Source: Streptomyces sp. PKU-EA00015 (GTDB taxonomy: Bacteria > Actinomycetota > Actinomycetes > Streptomycetales > Streptomycetaceae). From it: a stretch of DNA of 64,000 bases. The notes beneath the pieces were generated by a model, which did no database searches, was not told the DNA's origin, and was given only the letters and a program-made list of their open reading frames with translations. How positions within the stretch are numbered: position 1 is the first letter of the stretch; the number at the start of each line of letters is the position of its first letter. This document shows, in pieces, positions 52,636 to 60,631 of the stretch. The stretch covers positions 16,887 to 80,886 of the forward strand of contig NZ_JABZEE010000053.1 in the NCBI RefSeq assembly GCF_013387495.1, read 5' to 3'. Made by a program: the position numbers and the translations under genes.

Positions 52636-52974
52636 CGGCGGCCGGCCGCGTGGCCTGCTTCAGCCGCATCCGCTCCGCCACGCGCTTCTCCCCGTCCACG
52701 GTCTCCCTTACGGGTGCGCAGCGACACGGATCGACTGGTCGGTGCACTCCATCCGCAGCCGCTTCACCGCCTGCTTCTGGTCCTCGGTCCACCCGGGACT
52801 GGCCTCGCGGCCGCCGGTCACGACGCCGGTGTGCGGGTGCTCGGTCCCGGGCCGGCCCGGCATGGGTTCCACGCTCCACGGCAGGCTCCGGCACAGGGCG
52901 GCCAGCTCGGAGGTTGCCTGGTGAAGGCGGGTCTGCGCGGCGCGCAGGTCGTCGGGGAAGTCGGTTCCGGCCAT
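52604..52974 (-). pseudogene. Small Streptomyces protein of unknown function, frameshifted
   Basis: The first 88 residues (FPDDLRAAQTRLHQATSELA; SLPWSVEPMPGRPGTEHPHT; GWTEDQKQAVKRLRMECTDQ) end in VAAHP and a TAA; the natural C-terminus continues in the next frame (ETVDGEKRVAERMRLKQATR, ending VDVDTAA) to 52604. One base change near 52708 would repair it. A 227-bp part of it is repeated in inverse orientation at 53872-54098. The family is small and helical, found in Streptomyces accessory DNA. Confidence 0.65.
52714..52940. repeat. 227-bp inverted repeat, copy A
   Basis: The reverse complement of 53872-54098, same length without gaps, with only a handful of mismatches. It is the coding body of the small gene at 52604-52974. 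Confidence 0.9.
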
Positions 52975-53059
52975 AGCCAAACCATACTCGTGTTCGAATT
53001 TACTCAGCGAGTACCGACACCCGGGCGGTGAGCACGACCCGCTGCTGTAGGAGCATGGC

Positions 53060-53485
53060 GTGGTGGGACGGTTCGAGCCGCACGGTGGCTACAAGAAGGA
53101 CTTCGCGGTGCACGCCGGTCCCGCGCAGGCCGCCTGGGACCGCGCGGCGTTCGCCGACGAGATCCGCGGCGACGTCAACCGGATCCTGGGCGTCGCCCTC
53201 GCCGAGGAGACCGGCGGCCGCCCCGCGTCCGGCGCGTGGTCGTACTGGTTCGAGAACGACGACCTCAGTGTGCGCCTGGTGGTCGCCGACCCCGAGGGGT
53301 ACGGCCCGCTGGACAGGGCCCCGGCCTACGTCGTCCCCGTGTCCCATTCCGCGGACGTGGAGACCTGGCAGCTCGCGGAGAGGCTGTACGACGGCCTCGA
53401 CGCGCTGGGCAGGTATCTGCTGATCGCCCTGGAGGACGAGGGCATGCCCGTCGCCTCGAACTTCGACATCGGGGACGACTGGTGA
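53060..53485 (+). CDS. Conserved hypothetical protein
   Basis: A 141-residue soluble protein, GTG start with TAGGAG about 7 bases upstream. It reads FADEIRGDVNRILGVALAEE, WSYWFENDDLSVRLVVADPE, YVVPVSHSADVETWQLAERL and ends SNFDIGDDW; mixed alpha/beta with an acidic C-terminus. It looks like a folded, well-coded protein, but I do not recognise a family with known function. It lies between the two arms of the 227-bp inverted repeat. Confidence 0.65.
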   Translation: MVGRFEPHGGYKKDFAVHAGPAQAAWDRAAFADEIRGDVNRILGVALAEETGGRPASGAWSYWFENDDLSVRLVVADPEGYGPLDRAPAYVVPVSHSADVETWQLAERLYDGLDALGRYLLIALEDEGMPVASNFDIGDDW

Positions 53486-53543
53486 GAGGCGGGGACGCGG
53501 CACGGTGAGGCGCCGGGCATGAGCGGTGCCGGGGCGCGGCGCC

Positions 53544-53760
53544 TCACACCGTGTCCGCCAGCACCAGCGAGCGGATGCGGTCCGGGGCGCCGGGGCGGGC
53601 GTAGTACCAGCCCCGGGCCGTGTCGCAGCCCAGTTCGCGCAGCCGGCGGGCCTGCGCGGCGGTCTCCACGCCCTCGACGGTGCGGCCAGCTCCAGGCTGT
53701 GCGCCAGCGAGACGATGCCCTCCACGATCTTCAGGTCGACGGGGGTCGGCCGGGTGCTGC
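53544..53760 (-). pseudogene. EAL (c-di-GMP phosphodiesterase) C-terminal scrap
   Basis: Two frames give VDLKIVEGIVSLAHSLEL and, after a break near 53690, VEGVETAAQARRLRELGCDT and ARGWYYARPGAPDRIRSLVL. The E-G-V-E and 'G.d..QGyy...P' type blocks (here RGWYYARP) mark the end of an EAL domain. Catalytic residues in the earlier part are missing. Confidence 0.75.
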
Positions 53761-53871
53761 ATCCGGGAGAAGGCTCCCCACGCACGCGAGTCCGCGTTCG
53801 GGCCGATCGCCGCGTGGTGGGCGGCGAGGAGGTGTGCGGCGAAGGCGTCCCCGGCACCGGCCGCGAACCGG

Positions 53872-54098
53872 CCGCGCAGACCCGCCTTCACCAGGCGACC
53901 TCCGAGCTGGCCGCCCTGTGCCGGAGCCTGCCGTGGAGCGTGGAACCCATGCCGGGCCGGCCCGGTACCGAACACCCGCACACCGGTGTCGTGACCGGCG
54001 GCCGCGAGGCCAGTCCCGGGTGGACCGAAGACCAGAAGCAGGCGGTGAAGCGGCTGCGGATGGAGTGCACCGACCTGTCGATCCGTGTCGCCGCGCAC
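53872..54098. repeat. 227-bp inverted repeat, copy B
   Basis: Reverse-complement partner of 52714-52940, 931 bases away. It ends exactly where a minus-strand membrane-protein gene begins to make sense (54099-54196), so it marks a recombination junction. Confidence 0.9.
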
Positions 54099-54196
54099 TT
54101 GAGGTGGCTGGCCATGAGCGCGGCGGCGGCCGTCGCCGCGGCGAGCGGGACGGCGGCGGCGAGCAGCAAGGCGGCGCGCAGGTGGCGGGCGGTCAC
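54099..54196 (-). pseudogene. N-terminal signal/TM stub, truncated by inverted-repeat copy B
   Basis: A GTG at 54196 overlaps the preceding stop (GTGA) and encodes VTARHLRAALLLAAAVPLAA followed by a second alanine-rich hydrophobic run to MASHLK; then sequence switches to the inverted repeat. The original product, perhaps a membrane-bound protein linked to the EAL scrap downstream, is lost. Confidence 0.5.
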
Positions 54197-54300
54197 GTCA
54201 GCGGGATGGCGCGCGATCCGCCGACGGTGAGGTACCGGATCTGGAGGTTCTTGGGCGGCTCGGGCTCGGTAAAGGCGGAGGCGCGGACAGCGGTGCTCAT
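54193..54300 (-). CDS. 35-residue conserved-looking small protein
   Basis: ATG at 54300; MSTAVRASAFTEPEPPKNLQ then IRYLTVGGSRAIPLT. Coding-type codon use and coupling to the next start (GTGA at 54193-54196) support a real gene. The function is unknown. Confidence 0.5.
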   Translation of the reverse strand: MSTAVRASAFTEPEPPKNLQIRYLTVGGSRAIPLT

Positions 54301-54319
54301 GGGGGGTGGACTTCTCGGA

Positions 54320-54425
54320 TCAGGCGGCAAGCAGGTGCTTGGCCGGGGGAGCGATGTAGGAGGCGGGGTCGGCGGGCGTGCCGTCGAAGCACTCCAAGCA
54401 GGACCCCAAGGTCTTGAGCGGTACT
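54320..54425 (-). pseudogene. C-terminal stump of a small gene
   Basis: Minus-strand frame PLKTLGSCLECFDGTPADPA then SYIAPPAKHLLAA ends with TGA 20 bases before the 35-residue gene. The upstream part is cut by an unrelated plus-strand gene region; the CLEC pair suggests a small metal-binding protein. Confidence 0.4.
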
Positions 54426-54545
54426 GGCGCTGGGCACTTATTCCGTGCGTGTCGTATTCACCAGAGGCACAGCTCTTGCTCGCTCCAAGCCCGCCTGCGA
54501 AGATCACCGCATGATCAAGCGAAAGGACACCCGGGTCCTCGTCCG

Positions 54546-56054
54546 GTGAGCCACCCCCAGCCGTGGGATCTGGGCGGCACCCTCAGTGGTCAGCCCTCCC
54601 TCTACAGCCACGCCCTGACCGTCGGGCGTCAGCAATCAGGGCAGCCACGACACCGTCGGCTCCCTCAGAAGGCGCCCCAGCCGAGCCGCCGCGCCAACCG
54701 CTCGAAGAACACTGCTGCGCGGATAGCTGCCATTGCCGCACGTCTGACCAATTCCGATGCCGATCGCCCGGCAGCCTCCGTTCTGGACAAGCAGCTTCGG
54801 CGCATTGTGTGGCGGGACCATGAACGCGCCCTCGAAGCGACTCTTCGACGGCGCTTTCTTCCCTCCGACCGAATGCGTCAATTGGGTCGGTGGTTCGCGA
54901 CGCACGGGGAGCACCCCAACGCTGTCCGGTTCGGCATCCTGCTGCTGGGCATGGCCGGGACCGACGGTGACAGTGACGTCCTGAAGCTGGGCGCCTTCTG
55001 GGCGTTCTCGACCGAGGCCTGTGAAGCCTTGGTGCGTTCCCAGGCCGACCCCCATCGGGCTCTGTTCGAACTGGCCCGGCAGGCGGAAGGTTGGGCTCGC
55101 GTCGATGCAGTCGGCCGGCTCGAAGGCGCGTCCGATCCCGAGATCAGGGAGTGGCTGATCCGGGAGTCGTGCACGGGCGACGTACTGGACAGCTATTTCG
55201 CGCTGACCGCCGCCAGAGTCGGTGATCTCGCCGGTGTCCTGGCCCGCAAAGCATTGAACGAAGAAACTCTGGACGGCGCAGGGAGGCTCCTCGAAGCGCT
55301 CACCGATGTCGATGGACCGGGGCCGGCGCTGGCGTCGTATGAAGACGCAGTACGCGCACTGAACGGTTATCTGTTCCACTCCACGGCAAGGGGTATCACA
55401 CTGCGGCGGCTTTTGAGTCTGTTGTCAATCAACCGATTTCTGAATGACTCACGCGTGAGCACGATATGCCGGGATAATCACGAGTGGCGGCGCATGCGGT
55501 ACCGATTCACGAGATTGGTCGCCGATCCGGCATCACGGAAAGTCGTCCTCGTCGGCCTCACCGACGAGGAACCGAGCACTCTTCGCCTTGCGGCATGGGC
55601 GGCAAAACTAATGAATATCCCAGCCCGCCCAGCCCTCCTGCGGAGGGTGGAGTCGGAACCTTATGACAGCACCGTCTGGTTCCTCCTCATCGACGACTGT
55701 CCGAGCGAGGACATCTCGGCGGTCGTTGAGGCGGCGGCACGCCTACTGCCCCTTCAGGAACTGCGAACCGGTCCGACAACTGAACTGGGTCTCGGGACGG
55801 AGTATGAGGTCGACCAGATCCTCGACATCATCGTGAGTCGATTGGACGATCACCCCGGCCACGGCTGGGAATTGATAGAGACGGCCCTCAACAATCGGAC
55901 GAGCAGGAACCGCCGCATGGCCCTCCAAGCGCTTAAGGGATGGCCAACCAAGTTCGTTCCTTCTACGGCTCGCCAGATCCTCCTTGCCGCTGCAGCAAGG
56001 GAACCCGTCCCCGAAGTCACAAAGGAAATGACGCAAGAGGCCCGACGCCTGTAA
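54546..56054 (+). CDS. Helical-repeat protein of unknown function
   Basis: About 500 residues, mostly helical, with HEAT/ARM-like alternation: LRRIVWRDHERALEATLRRR, LGRWFATHGEHPNAVRFGIL, GRLEGASDPEIREWLIRESC, YEDAVRALNGYLFHSTARGI, VEAAARLLPLQELRTGPTTE, ETALNNRTSRNRRMALQALK. Similar proteins occur in many Streptomyces without a known role. The start is uncertain: convincing coding begins about 54700, the frame opens at 54378, and GTG 54546 is a compromise, so the N-terminus may be missing. The second half is clearly less GC-rich than its neighbours, suggesting a different origin. Confidence 0.6.
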   Translation: MSHPQPWDLGGTLSGQPSLYSHALTVGRQQSGQPRHRRLPQKAPQPSRRANRSKNTAARIAAIAARLTNSDADRPAASVLDKQLRRIVWRDHERALEATLRRRFLPSDRMRQLGRWFATHGEHPNAVRFGILLLGMAGTDGDSDVLKLGAFWAFSTEACEALVRSQADPHRALFELARQAEGWARVDAVGRLEGASDPEIREWLIRESCTGDVLDSYFALTAARVGDLAGVLARKALNEETLDGAGRLLEALTDVDGPGPALASYEDAVRALNGYLFHSTARGITLRRLLSLLSINRFLNDSRVSTICRDNHEWRRMRYRFTRLVADPASRKVVLVGLTDEEPSTLRLAAWAAKLMNIPARPALLRRVESEPYDSTVWFLLIDDCPSEDISAVVEAAARLLPLQELRTGPTTELGLGTEYEVDQILDIIVSRLDDHPGHGWELIETALNNRTSRNRRMALQALKGWPTKFVPSTARQILLAAAAREPVPEVTKEMTQEARRL

Positions 56055-56519
56055 AACCGTAAAGCGCGCCATGTGACAGATTCCGTGCGCGGGGAAACCT
56101 CGATGAGATTTCGCCGCATCCCACCGCAAACAGTGGCCTCTTTTGTTGGCGCAGTGCACTTGTTCCGTAGCCGCGGTATTCCAGTGCCAAGGCGCCGCGG
56201 AAGCTGCGTGGGCCATCGCCTGTCCTCGGACAAGCAGGGCAGGGAACCGCGTATCCGGGGCCGGCCTGCCGCCACCGAAAGACCGGTAAGGAGGCGTCGC
56301 CCGGGTCGTGTGGGTCGACGTCGGCCACACGCTGCTCCTGGTCCCAGGGCCGGTCGATCCGGCGGCGCGGACGGGGCGTGAGCACGGGCGGTCTCCCCAG
56401 GCGTGGGCTGACGCACCGCGCCCCGCCGACCCAAGTGGGCAGGGTCGACGGGGCGGTCGGTGCGGTACGGAAGGAATGCACGACTTCGTCGGTGCGCATC
56501 GCGATGTGGCGGCCGGGCA
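56055..56519. other. Stretch between helical-repeat gene and relaxase stump
   Basis: The continuation of the relaxase gene would be expected here on the minus strand, but no frame carries recognisable helicase or relaxase motifs. A minus-strand piece (MRTDEVVHSFRTAPTAPSTL, about 56440-56500) looks coding-like; nothing more can be said. Confidence 0.35.
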
Positions 56520-57593
56520 TCACCGGCGCGCTCCCGGTGCGGGCCCATTGCCAGGCTGCTGGTGCTGCTGGCCGAAGCGGAGGATCGCGGACGCGCGCCA
56601 CCACGCGCGCAGTTGCTGAAGGCGCTTGGGAGCCTTCTTCTCCGGGCGGGTGTTCTGCGCCGCCCACCAGCCGAGTCCGTGACGGCCGCGCTCCCCGGGC
56701 AGCCGCCCGTGTTTGGCGACGTACTTGCGGGTGATGCCCTCCAGGGCGTCCTCGATCCGCTGGCGGCGGGTGGAGGACCAGTCGATCAGCTCCTGGTCGA
56801 CGCCGGCTATCTCCATGACCGGGCGCAGGCCGGGCGTGACCTCGCGCGGCACGGTCGCCAGCCCCAGCTCCTCACACACCTCCGTCGTCATCGTCAGCGT
56901 GTAGAGCGTCCCGGCAGCCACCACATGCTGGAGGAGGCGGCGGGTGTCCAGCGCGTACCAGGAGCCGTCCGGGCGCTGCGCCCGGTTGGCGATCAGACAG
57001 TGCGTATGAAGCAGGGGAAATCCGTCGCGGTTGTCGAAGTGCCGGAACGCCGCGACGACCAGAGCCGGGGCCTTCGCACGCTCCCGGCCGGAAGACCACC
57101 GGGTCTCCGCGACCTCGTTCTCCAGCCAGCGCAGCACGGTGGCGATGGCCCGCTCGTGCGCCCGCTCGATGACCTGCCGGGTGTGGTCGTCTCCCAGCGC
57201 CCACAGCACGATCAGCGACAACACGAAGTCGAACGCGAGCAGCGGAGTCTGCCCGCGCTGCTCGATCTCCCCGATCGGCTGACCGAGGACGGTCTCCCGC
57301 CGCGCCGTCTCCGGGGCCGCGCCGTCGTCCACACGCTTGCGCTCCATGCGGTCGGCGTCCGGATGCCGGCCTTCCCCGAACAGCAGCTCCGCCTGCCGCT
57401 CCGTCACCACCGAGCCGGCGGTGAGCCCGAGAGCGGCGAGCCCCAGCCCCATCCACACCCCGGGCGGGAGACCGGCCTGCTCATGAGCGTCCGTCAACGA
57501 CGCCGCTGCCGGACGTCGCCCGTCCCCGAAGGCAACACCCCGCACGTAATACCGCCAGGAATTGCCCGGCTGAACCTTCGCCACACTGATCAT
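56520..57593 (-). pseudogene. MobF/TrwC-type relaxase, N-terminal fragment
   Basis: 357 residues starting MISVAKVQPGNSWRYYVRGV with paired tyrosines for nicking, then LFGEGRHPDADRMERK, FDFVLSLIVLWALGDD, the metal-binding block HFDNRDGFPLLHTHCLIANR, and YVAKHGRLPGERGRHGLGWW. The catalytic domain appears whole, but full-length relaxases continue for another thousand residues with a helicase; here the frame ends at 56520 in unrelated sequence (QQHQQPGNGPAPGARR). Nicking might remain, but transfer would not. The fragment at 10674-11165 is a more decayed relative. Confidence 0.8.
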
Positions 57594-57860
57594 CCCCACA
57601 GGGGACACCCGCGCTGACCTGCGGAAAAGAGCGATCCCGTCGGGCGGGACAGTTCACCGGAACTTCACGGCCGATCCCTCAGGGCGGGCGCCGGCCACGG
57701 TCTCGTGCCCGCTCGGCGGGCCAGGCAAATACTGCGCTGTGCTGTCCGAGGAAGCCCTCCCGCTCCAGGACAGGTGAAAGGAGAGCCGTCATCGATCCCC
57801 CGACGTAAGTCCTGACTGCTCCATGGTCCGGCTCCCCTGACCGAAAGGAGAACCTCGGAC

Positions 57861-58051
57861 GTGCAGACGCTGTTCCGTCAGGAGGTGGAGCTGGCCAAGA
57901 CGGAGATCCGTGAAGAGGCCACCAAGGCCGGCAAGGCCGCGGGCATGTTCGGGGGCGCCAAGACCCGAAATGGTTCAACGAGCTGCTTCGGGCGCACATG
58001 TCGGCCGAGCATCGTGAGGAACTGGTACTGCTGCTCATGGCAGATGGCTGA
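57861..58051 (+). pseudogene. Phage-holin-like N-terminal scrap joined to an unrelated tail
   Basis: VQTLFRQEVELAKTEIREEA and TKAGKAAGMFGGA match the amphipathic N-terminus of the actinobacterial phage-holin (Phage_holin_3_6) family. Then, in another frame, DPKWFNELLRAHMSAEHREE and LVLLLMADG follow to a stop. The TM helices are missing. Confidence 0.5.
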
Positions 58052-58119
58052 CCCTTAACCCGGTTAAGGCCGAAAGGCAGATACGCGTGAAAGTGGCCCG
58101 AGCGGCCCCTTAAACACAA

Positions 58120-58167
58120 GAAGGCCCGGCTCCTCCCGCAGATGATCGCGAGGGGAGCCGGGCCTTC
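58120..58167 (-). terminator. Strong hairpin ending the small-gene cassette
   Basis: 14-bp perfect stem (GAAGGCCCGGCTCC and its complement) with a 20-base loop, 41 bases after the 58208 stop. It ends the minus-strand cassette running from 60198. Confidence 0.85.
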
Positions 58168-58207
58168 GGCTCTCAGGCTGCGGTGCGGGGGCCGGGGAGG
58201 GCCGTCG

Positions 58208-58690
58208 TCATCGCGTGCCGCCGTTCTCGTAGGCGTCGATGAGGGCACCGATCGCGTCGGGGCTGGCGGCCTCGCCGACCCACGCCCCGGACACGGTGAA
58301 CACCGGCACAGCGTCGCGGTCCGCGTCGAACACCACGACGTAGATGCCGTACTGCTCCAGCACCAAGTCGTACAGCACAGGGGCCGGTGCGGCCTCGAGG
58401 ATCTCCAGGGCGTCGACGGTGAAGTGGGCCGGGGCGTCGGGGTCGTCGTGCTGGACGAGGGTGCCGGTGACACGCAGGAGGTCGCTGGGCTGGATCTCGC
58501 GCAGCAGCACGTCGGCAATGCGCGGGTCCCCGGTGGTGCAGGTGTACACGGTGTCTGGGGCGTCGGGTGCGATCCGGTCCGCGTCGGCGGGGGAGTGGAT
58601 CAGGTCGAACACGGCGGTGCCCCAGCCGGTGCCGGGGGCCGGGATCGCGTCGACGTAGCCGTCTATGGCGAGGTGCGTCTGGGGGTTCAT
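58208..58690 (-). CDS. Conserved Streptomyces accessory protein, possibly OB-fold
   Basis: A 160-residue soluble protein: LAIDGYVDAIPAPGTGWGTA, DTVYTCTTGDPRIADVLLRE, DLLRVTGTLVQHDDPDAPAH, FTVDALEILEA, then YDLVLEQYGIYVVVFDADRD. The strand pattern around LRVTGTLVQ...HFTVDALEIL resembles an OB-type nucleic-acid-binding core, but this is only a guess. Start ATG 58690 overlaps the previous stop (ATGA), so it is coupled to the 63-residue gene. Confidence 0.65.
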   Translation of the reverse strand: MNPQTHLAIDGYVDAIPAPGTGWGTAVFDLIHSPADADRIAPDAPDTVYTCTTGDPRIADVLLREIQPSDLLRVTGTLVQHDDPDAPAHFTVDALEILEAAPAPVLYDLVLEQYGIYVVVFDADRDAVPVFTVSGAWVGEAASPDAIGALIDAYENGGTR

Positions 58691-58881
58691 CAGCTGGCCT
58701 CCGCCAGGGTCTTGGTGGAGCCGGTGGAGCGCTGGGCGAGCACCAGGAGCTCGCGGTTGCGCTTCTTCTGGGCGTCGGTGAGCGGCCGGGCCTTCGCGCT
58801 GCCGTGGCGGTGCCAGAGCGGCGAGGCCGGCGGCTCCGGGTAGGCGAGGGCGTGGTCGACGTCGCGGGTGGTGCTACTCAT
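58690..58881 (-). CDS. Small basic protein of the accessory cassette
   Basis: 63 residues, ATG at 58881. The C-terminal half (LTDAQKKRNRELLVLAQRST) is a basic amphipathic helix suited to nucleic acid or protein binding. It is coupled by ATGA to the 160-residue gene and lies 25 bases after the zinc-motif pseudogene. No known family. Confidence 0.6.
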   Translation of the reverse strand: MSSTTRDVDHALAYPEPPASPLWHRHGSAKARPLTDAQKKRNRELLVLAQRSTGSTKTLAEAS

Positions 58882-58906
58882 GGGGGCCTCCAGCTGGAGG
58901 TAGAGG

Positions 58907-59169
58907 TCAGGCGTGGTTGGGCGTCCCGCCGCCCTTGGGCGGGTCGGAGACGAACCGGGTTTCGCCGGGGTGGGCCGCGTTCCAGAACTCCGCGCAGACC
59001 TTGTGCACGGACTCCTTTGCGTGGGACCTCAGCGGGGTGGTGGTGCCGCACAGCACGCACGGGGCGGGCGGGCCGAAGCGAGTAGTGGCGGCAGTTCAGG
59101 AGCTGGACCGGCGGCGCGGGCTGCTCCGGCGGCGTGGGCACCGCGCGCAGACGGGGGGGCCGGGCGGTC
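58907..59169 (-). pseudogene. Small CxxC protein with a frameshift
   Basis: From GTG 59169, TARPPRLRAVPTPPEQPAPP leads to VQLLNCRHYS; after a one- or two-base slip near 59085 the frame continues CVLCGTTTPLRSHAKESVHK, VCAEFWNAAHPGETRFVSDP to the stop at 58907. The cysteines (NCRH, CVLC) and histidines suggest a zinc ribbon. Confidence 0.6.
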
Positions 59170-59233
59170 ACGGCCGGAAGTCGGGCAGCTGCTGGAGGAC
59201 TGGAGCGACCAGATCCTCGGTAGGCCGCGGTGC

Positions 59234-59911
59234 TCATGCCGCTCGCCCCCACACGGCCGTGCCCGGCCTGCCCGCGCGGCGCCCGTTGACGGACGGCGTG
59301 GCGGCGTGCGCGACCGTCGCCAGGACCGCGCGGCCCGAGTGCTTGCCGTCGTACAGGGCAGCGTCAGCCGCCCTCTGCAGACGCGTCAGGTCGCGTACGC
59401 CGATCACGTCCGGGGTCGCGGCGCCGACCGAGGCGGCGACGTCGACGGTGCGGCCGTCGTCCAGGGCGACCGGCGTGTGCAACATCCGGACCAGCTGCGC
59501 GAGGCGCTGCTCCCGGCGGTCGGCAGACAGCTCCAGGACCACGACGAACTCATCGCCCCGAGGCGGCCGACCGCGGCGCGCGGGCCCGCCCAGGCCGTGA
59601 GCCGGGCCGCGATCGATGCGAGGCAGGTGTCCCCCGCCGCGTGCCCCAGGCCGTCGTTGATCTCCTTGAACCTGTCGGAGTCGACCATGACCACGGTCGT
59701 GTCGTCACCGTGGCGAGCCAGGAGCCGGCGGGCGCGGGCGGTGTAGGCGTCGCGGCGCAGGAGGCCGGTCAGCGGGTCCTTCCTGGTCTTGGCGAGCTGC
59801 CTTGTGCAGCGCAAGCGCGTGCACCGCCCAGCCGGTCAACGGCAGGGCGGCGGTGGTGATCAGGAGGGTGCGCGAGCCGATCCGGCTTGAGGCGCGCAGG
59901 ACGGAGTCCAT
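59234..59911 (-). pseudogene. GGDEF-domain (diguanylate cyclase-like) protein with two frameshifts
   Basis: An N-terminal TM helix (LLITTAALPLTGWAVHALAL) is followed, after a slip near 59800, by RKDPLTGLLRRDAYTARARR, VVMVDSDRFKEINDGLGHAA and GDTCLASIAARLTAW; at the active site the GGDEF block is split because one G of a G-run is missing (RLG then DEFVVVLEL in the next frame near 59555), and VRMLHTPVALDDGRTVDVAA completes the domain. Restoring single bases would give a membrane-anchored GGDEF protein, so sequencing error is possible. It is part of the minus-strand cassette. Confidence 0.75.
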
Positions 59912-60003
59912 ACTGAGGATCTCCCTCTCTCATCCTACGGGTTGGGTGGGCCCGGGGCAGGCGAACTGGTTTGGACGCCTTGAGCGCCTGTCCCGGGGCA
60001 GAG

Positions 60004-60198
60004 CTACATCTCGAAGGGCTTGGAGTTGAGCCAGCTGTACGGGCTCTTCCAGAGGCTGGCCTTCGCGGCGTGCCAGTCGAGCTCCCAGCCGGGCCGGTAT
60101 CCGCAGGCGCCCCAGCCGTCCGGGCGCCCGTGGGGAATCTCGAGTCCGGCCTCCGCTGCGACACGCGCCGCGTCGTAGACCTCGTGCGCGGCCTTCAC
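60004..60198 (-). CDS. Small conserved accessory protein
   Basis: 64 residues from GTG 60198: KAAHEVYDAARVAAEAGLEI, PHGRPDGWGACGYRPGWELD, WHAAKASLWKSPYSWLNSKP. A helical N-terminus is followed by a Trp/Gly-rich tail. It opens the block of minus-strand genes that ends at the 58120 terminator. Function unknown; the frame is open further upstream, so the start could be earlier. Confidence 0.55.
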   Translation of the reverse strand: MKAAHEVYDAARVAAEAGLEIPHGRPDGWGACGYRPGWELDWHAAKASLWKSPYSWLNSKPFEM

Positions 60199-60585
60199 GG
60201 CGGCGCTGCGGCTGTCGGCCCGGCCGCGCCGGCGGCGGGGGAGTCACCGAAGTCTGGGTGGTCTGTAGATGCGGAGCCGTACGTGCCCCGGTGCCGGTAC
60301 CCACCGCCTCGGCGGTAGACGACCGCCGGGCCGCGGGCGAGTGCCTCAGCAGACCTCTCGATGTCACGTCGGGTATGACGAGGCACCCGTCCCTGAGGGC
60401 ACCGGAGGAATCGACGAGATGTGGACCACATCTTCGAAGGCAGGTTGAGACAAGGCCGCACGGGTTGCGTATCGCCTCACAACGAAACAGCGAAGCCCGA
60501 CCCGTACCACCCGCCTCTCCATCCCCCTTGCGACCGTCATCTGACGTTTTGGTGCCTATCCGCCCATGAAAGACATCGCTGACTT

Positions 60586-60610
60586 GTCCGCGACAAGACA
60601 TTTCGCGGAC
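60586..60610. promoter_or_regulatory. Inverted repeat upstream of the peptidoglycan-binding gene
   Basis: GTCCGCG (60586-60592) and CGCGGAC (60604-60610) are perfect arms around 11 bases, ending 21 bases before the GTG start. A candidate operator or 5'-leader hairpin. Confidence 0.4.
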
Positions 60611-60631
60611 GTTGGTTGAGGAGGACTGCCG

